Below, in pieces: positions 5,127 through 5,387 of a stretch of DNA of 5,387 nucleotides (positions are counted from its first letter, which is position 1; each line of letters begins with the position of its first letter). Under the pieces are notes generated by a model, which ran no database searches, was not told the DNA's origin, and was given only the letters and a program-made list of their open reading frames with translations. A program made the translations under genes and the position numbers. Source of the DNA: Alphaproteobacteria bacterium (GTDB lineage Bacteria > Pseudomonadota > Alphaproteobacteria > RF32 > CAG-239); contig JAGCFG010000009.1 of the NCBI GenBank assembly GCA_017650255.1, positions 1-5,387 on the forward strand, given 5' to 3'.

Positions 5127-5387
5127 TTATTTTTTTGCCTTTGCGGCCGGTTTCTTAGCCGGAGCTTTTTTTACAGCAACTTTTTTAGCAGCTGTTTTTT
5201 TAGCCGGAGCTTTTTTTACGGCAGCCTTTTTAGCAGCCGGTTTTTTAGCCGGAGCTTTTTTTACGGCAACTTTTTTAGCAGCCGGTTTTTTAGCCGGAGC
5301 TTTTTTTACAGCAACTTTTTTAGCAGCCGGTTTTTTAGCCGGAGCTTTTTTTACAGCAACTTTTTTAACAGCCGGTTTTTTAGCAAC
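5127..5387 (-). CDS. Lys/Ala-rich histone H1-like protein, C-terminal part only
   Basis: The last 86 codons of a gene that enters from the right edge. The minus-strand frame starting at base 5387 reads [17 protein letters not shown] and then repeats a 15-residue unit, consensus [15 protein letters not shown]. It ends KKPAAKAKK with a double stop, TAA TAA (5129-5124). The visible part consists only of Lys, Ala, Pro, Val and one Thr. Such tails occur in bacterial histone H1-like proteins, in AlgP- and PhaF-type proteins and as extensions on HU-like proteins. They are disordered, strongly cationic and bind DNA or polyanions, so a nucleoid role is likely. The N-terminal domain that would decide between these is outside the window. 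Nearly all lysines are AAA and alanines mostly GCT, giving dense A runs. A strong terminator follows. Coding is well supported by codon-phased repeats and the stop/terminator arrangement; the exact family is open. Confidence 0.82.
   Translation of the reverse strand, partial: VAKKPAVKKVAVKKAPAKKPAAKKVAVKKAPAKKPAAKKVAVKKAPAKKPAAKKAAVKKAPAKKTAAKKVAVKKAPAKKPAAKAKK
5130..5381 (-). repeat. 45-bp coding tandem repeat, five full units plus a partial
   Basis: Five consecutive 45-bp units on the minus strand (5381-5337, 5336-5292, 5291-5247, 5246-5202, 5201-5157) are followed by a degenerate 27-bp remnant (5156-5130). Each unit is three 15-bp, five-codon modules ([15 protein letters not shown]). Units differ by only a few substitutions: Ala to Val in the first, Val to Ala in the fourth, Pro to Thr in the fifth, and some silent GCC/GCT and AAA/AAG changes. 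Such near-identity points to recent expansion by slippage or unequal recombination. The array probably continues past the window edge. Confidence 0.93.

Noticed and set aside
5130..5381. Regular repeats resembling a CRISPR array
   Set aside because: Units are contiguous with no spacers, 45 bp long, in codon phase and translate to KKxxx pentads; this is a coding repeat.

Overview
The window looks like a chromosomal piece of a low-GC alphaproteobacterium. The evidence is a GluRS of the short alphaproteobacterial type, which lacks the zinc-binding cysteines and has a conserved tail around HPLRLAITAKDAGPEL. An alphaproteobacterial-looking CysRS and an FlhG-like MinD/ParA ATPase with the P-loop context GKGGVGKTWFSITLAHAL point the same way. 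The A+T-rich composition would fit a host- or gut-associated lineage, but that is inference. I see no phage, transposon, CRISPR array or RNA gene.

Left part, plus strand (1-2268). An FlhG/MinD-type ATPase runs in from the left edge. Two bases after its stop comes a membrane J-domain protein: an N-terminal J-domain with HPD, a helical TPR-like middle, one transmembrane helix and a C-terminal bacterial SH3 domain. The pair is probably translated from one transcript and is the least ordinary part of the window. After a 130-base gap comes an unrecognised 76-residue protein with a very strong Shine-Dalgarno. That Shine-Dalgarno can pair with a C-rich stretch upstream.

Right-central part, minus strand (4983 down to 2269). 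gltX and cysS form a two-gene aminoacyl-tRNA synthetase operon. It has a good sigma70-type promoter at 5017-5045 and a 12-base junction in which the cysS Shine-Dalgarno overlaps the gltX stop codon. cysS ends exactly where the 76-residue gene ends, so the two transcription units converge with no spacer and no visible terminator.

Right edge, minus strand (5387 down to 5127). The last 86 codons of a lysine/alanine/proline-rich histone H1-like tail are built from five 45-bp tandem repeats, each three KKxxx pentads. They end in a double stop and are followed by a clear intrinsic terminator at 5074-5102. This gene begins outside the window, and its N-terminal domain, and so its exact identity, cannot be seen.

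How it fits together: the synthetase operon is housekeeping. The ATPase/J-protein pair suggests a membrane-linked nucleotide switch with a chaperone partner, possibly connected to flagellar or polar positioning as for other FlhG proteins. The H1-like protein is probably a nucleic-acid-binding, nucleoid-type protein.
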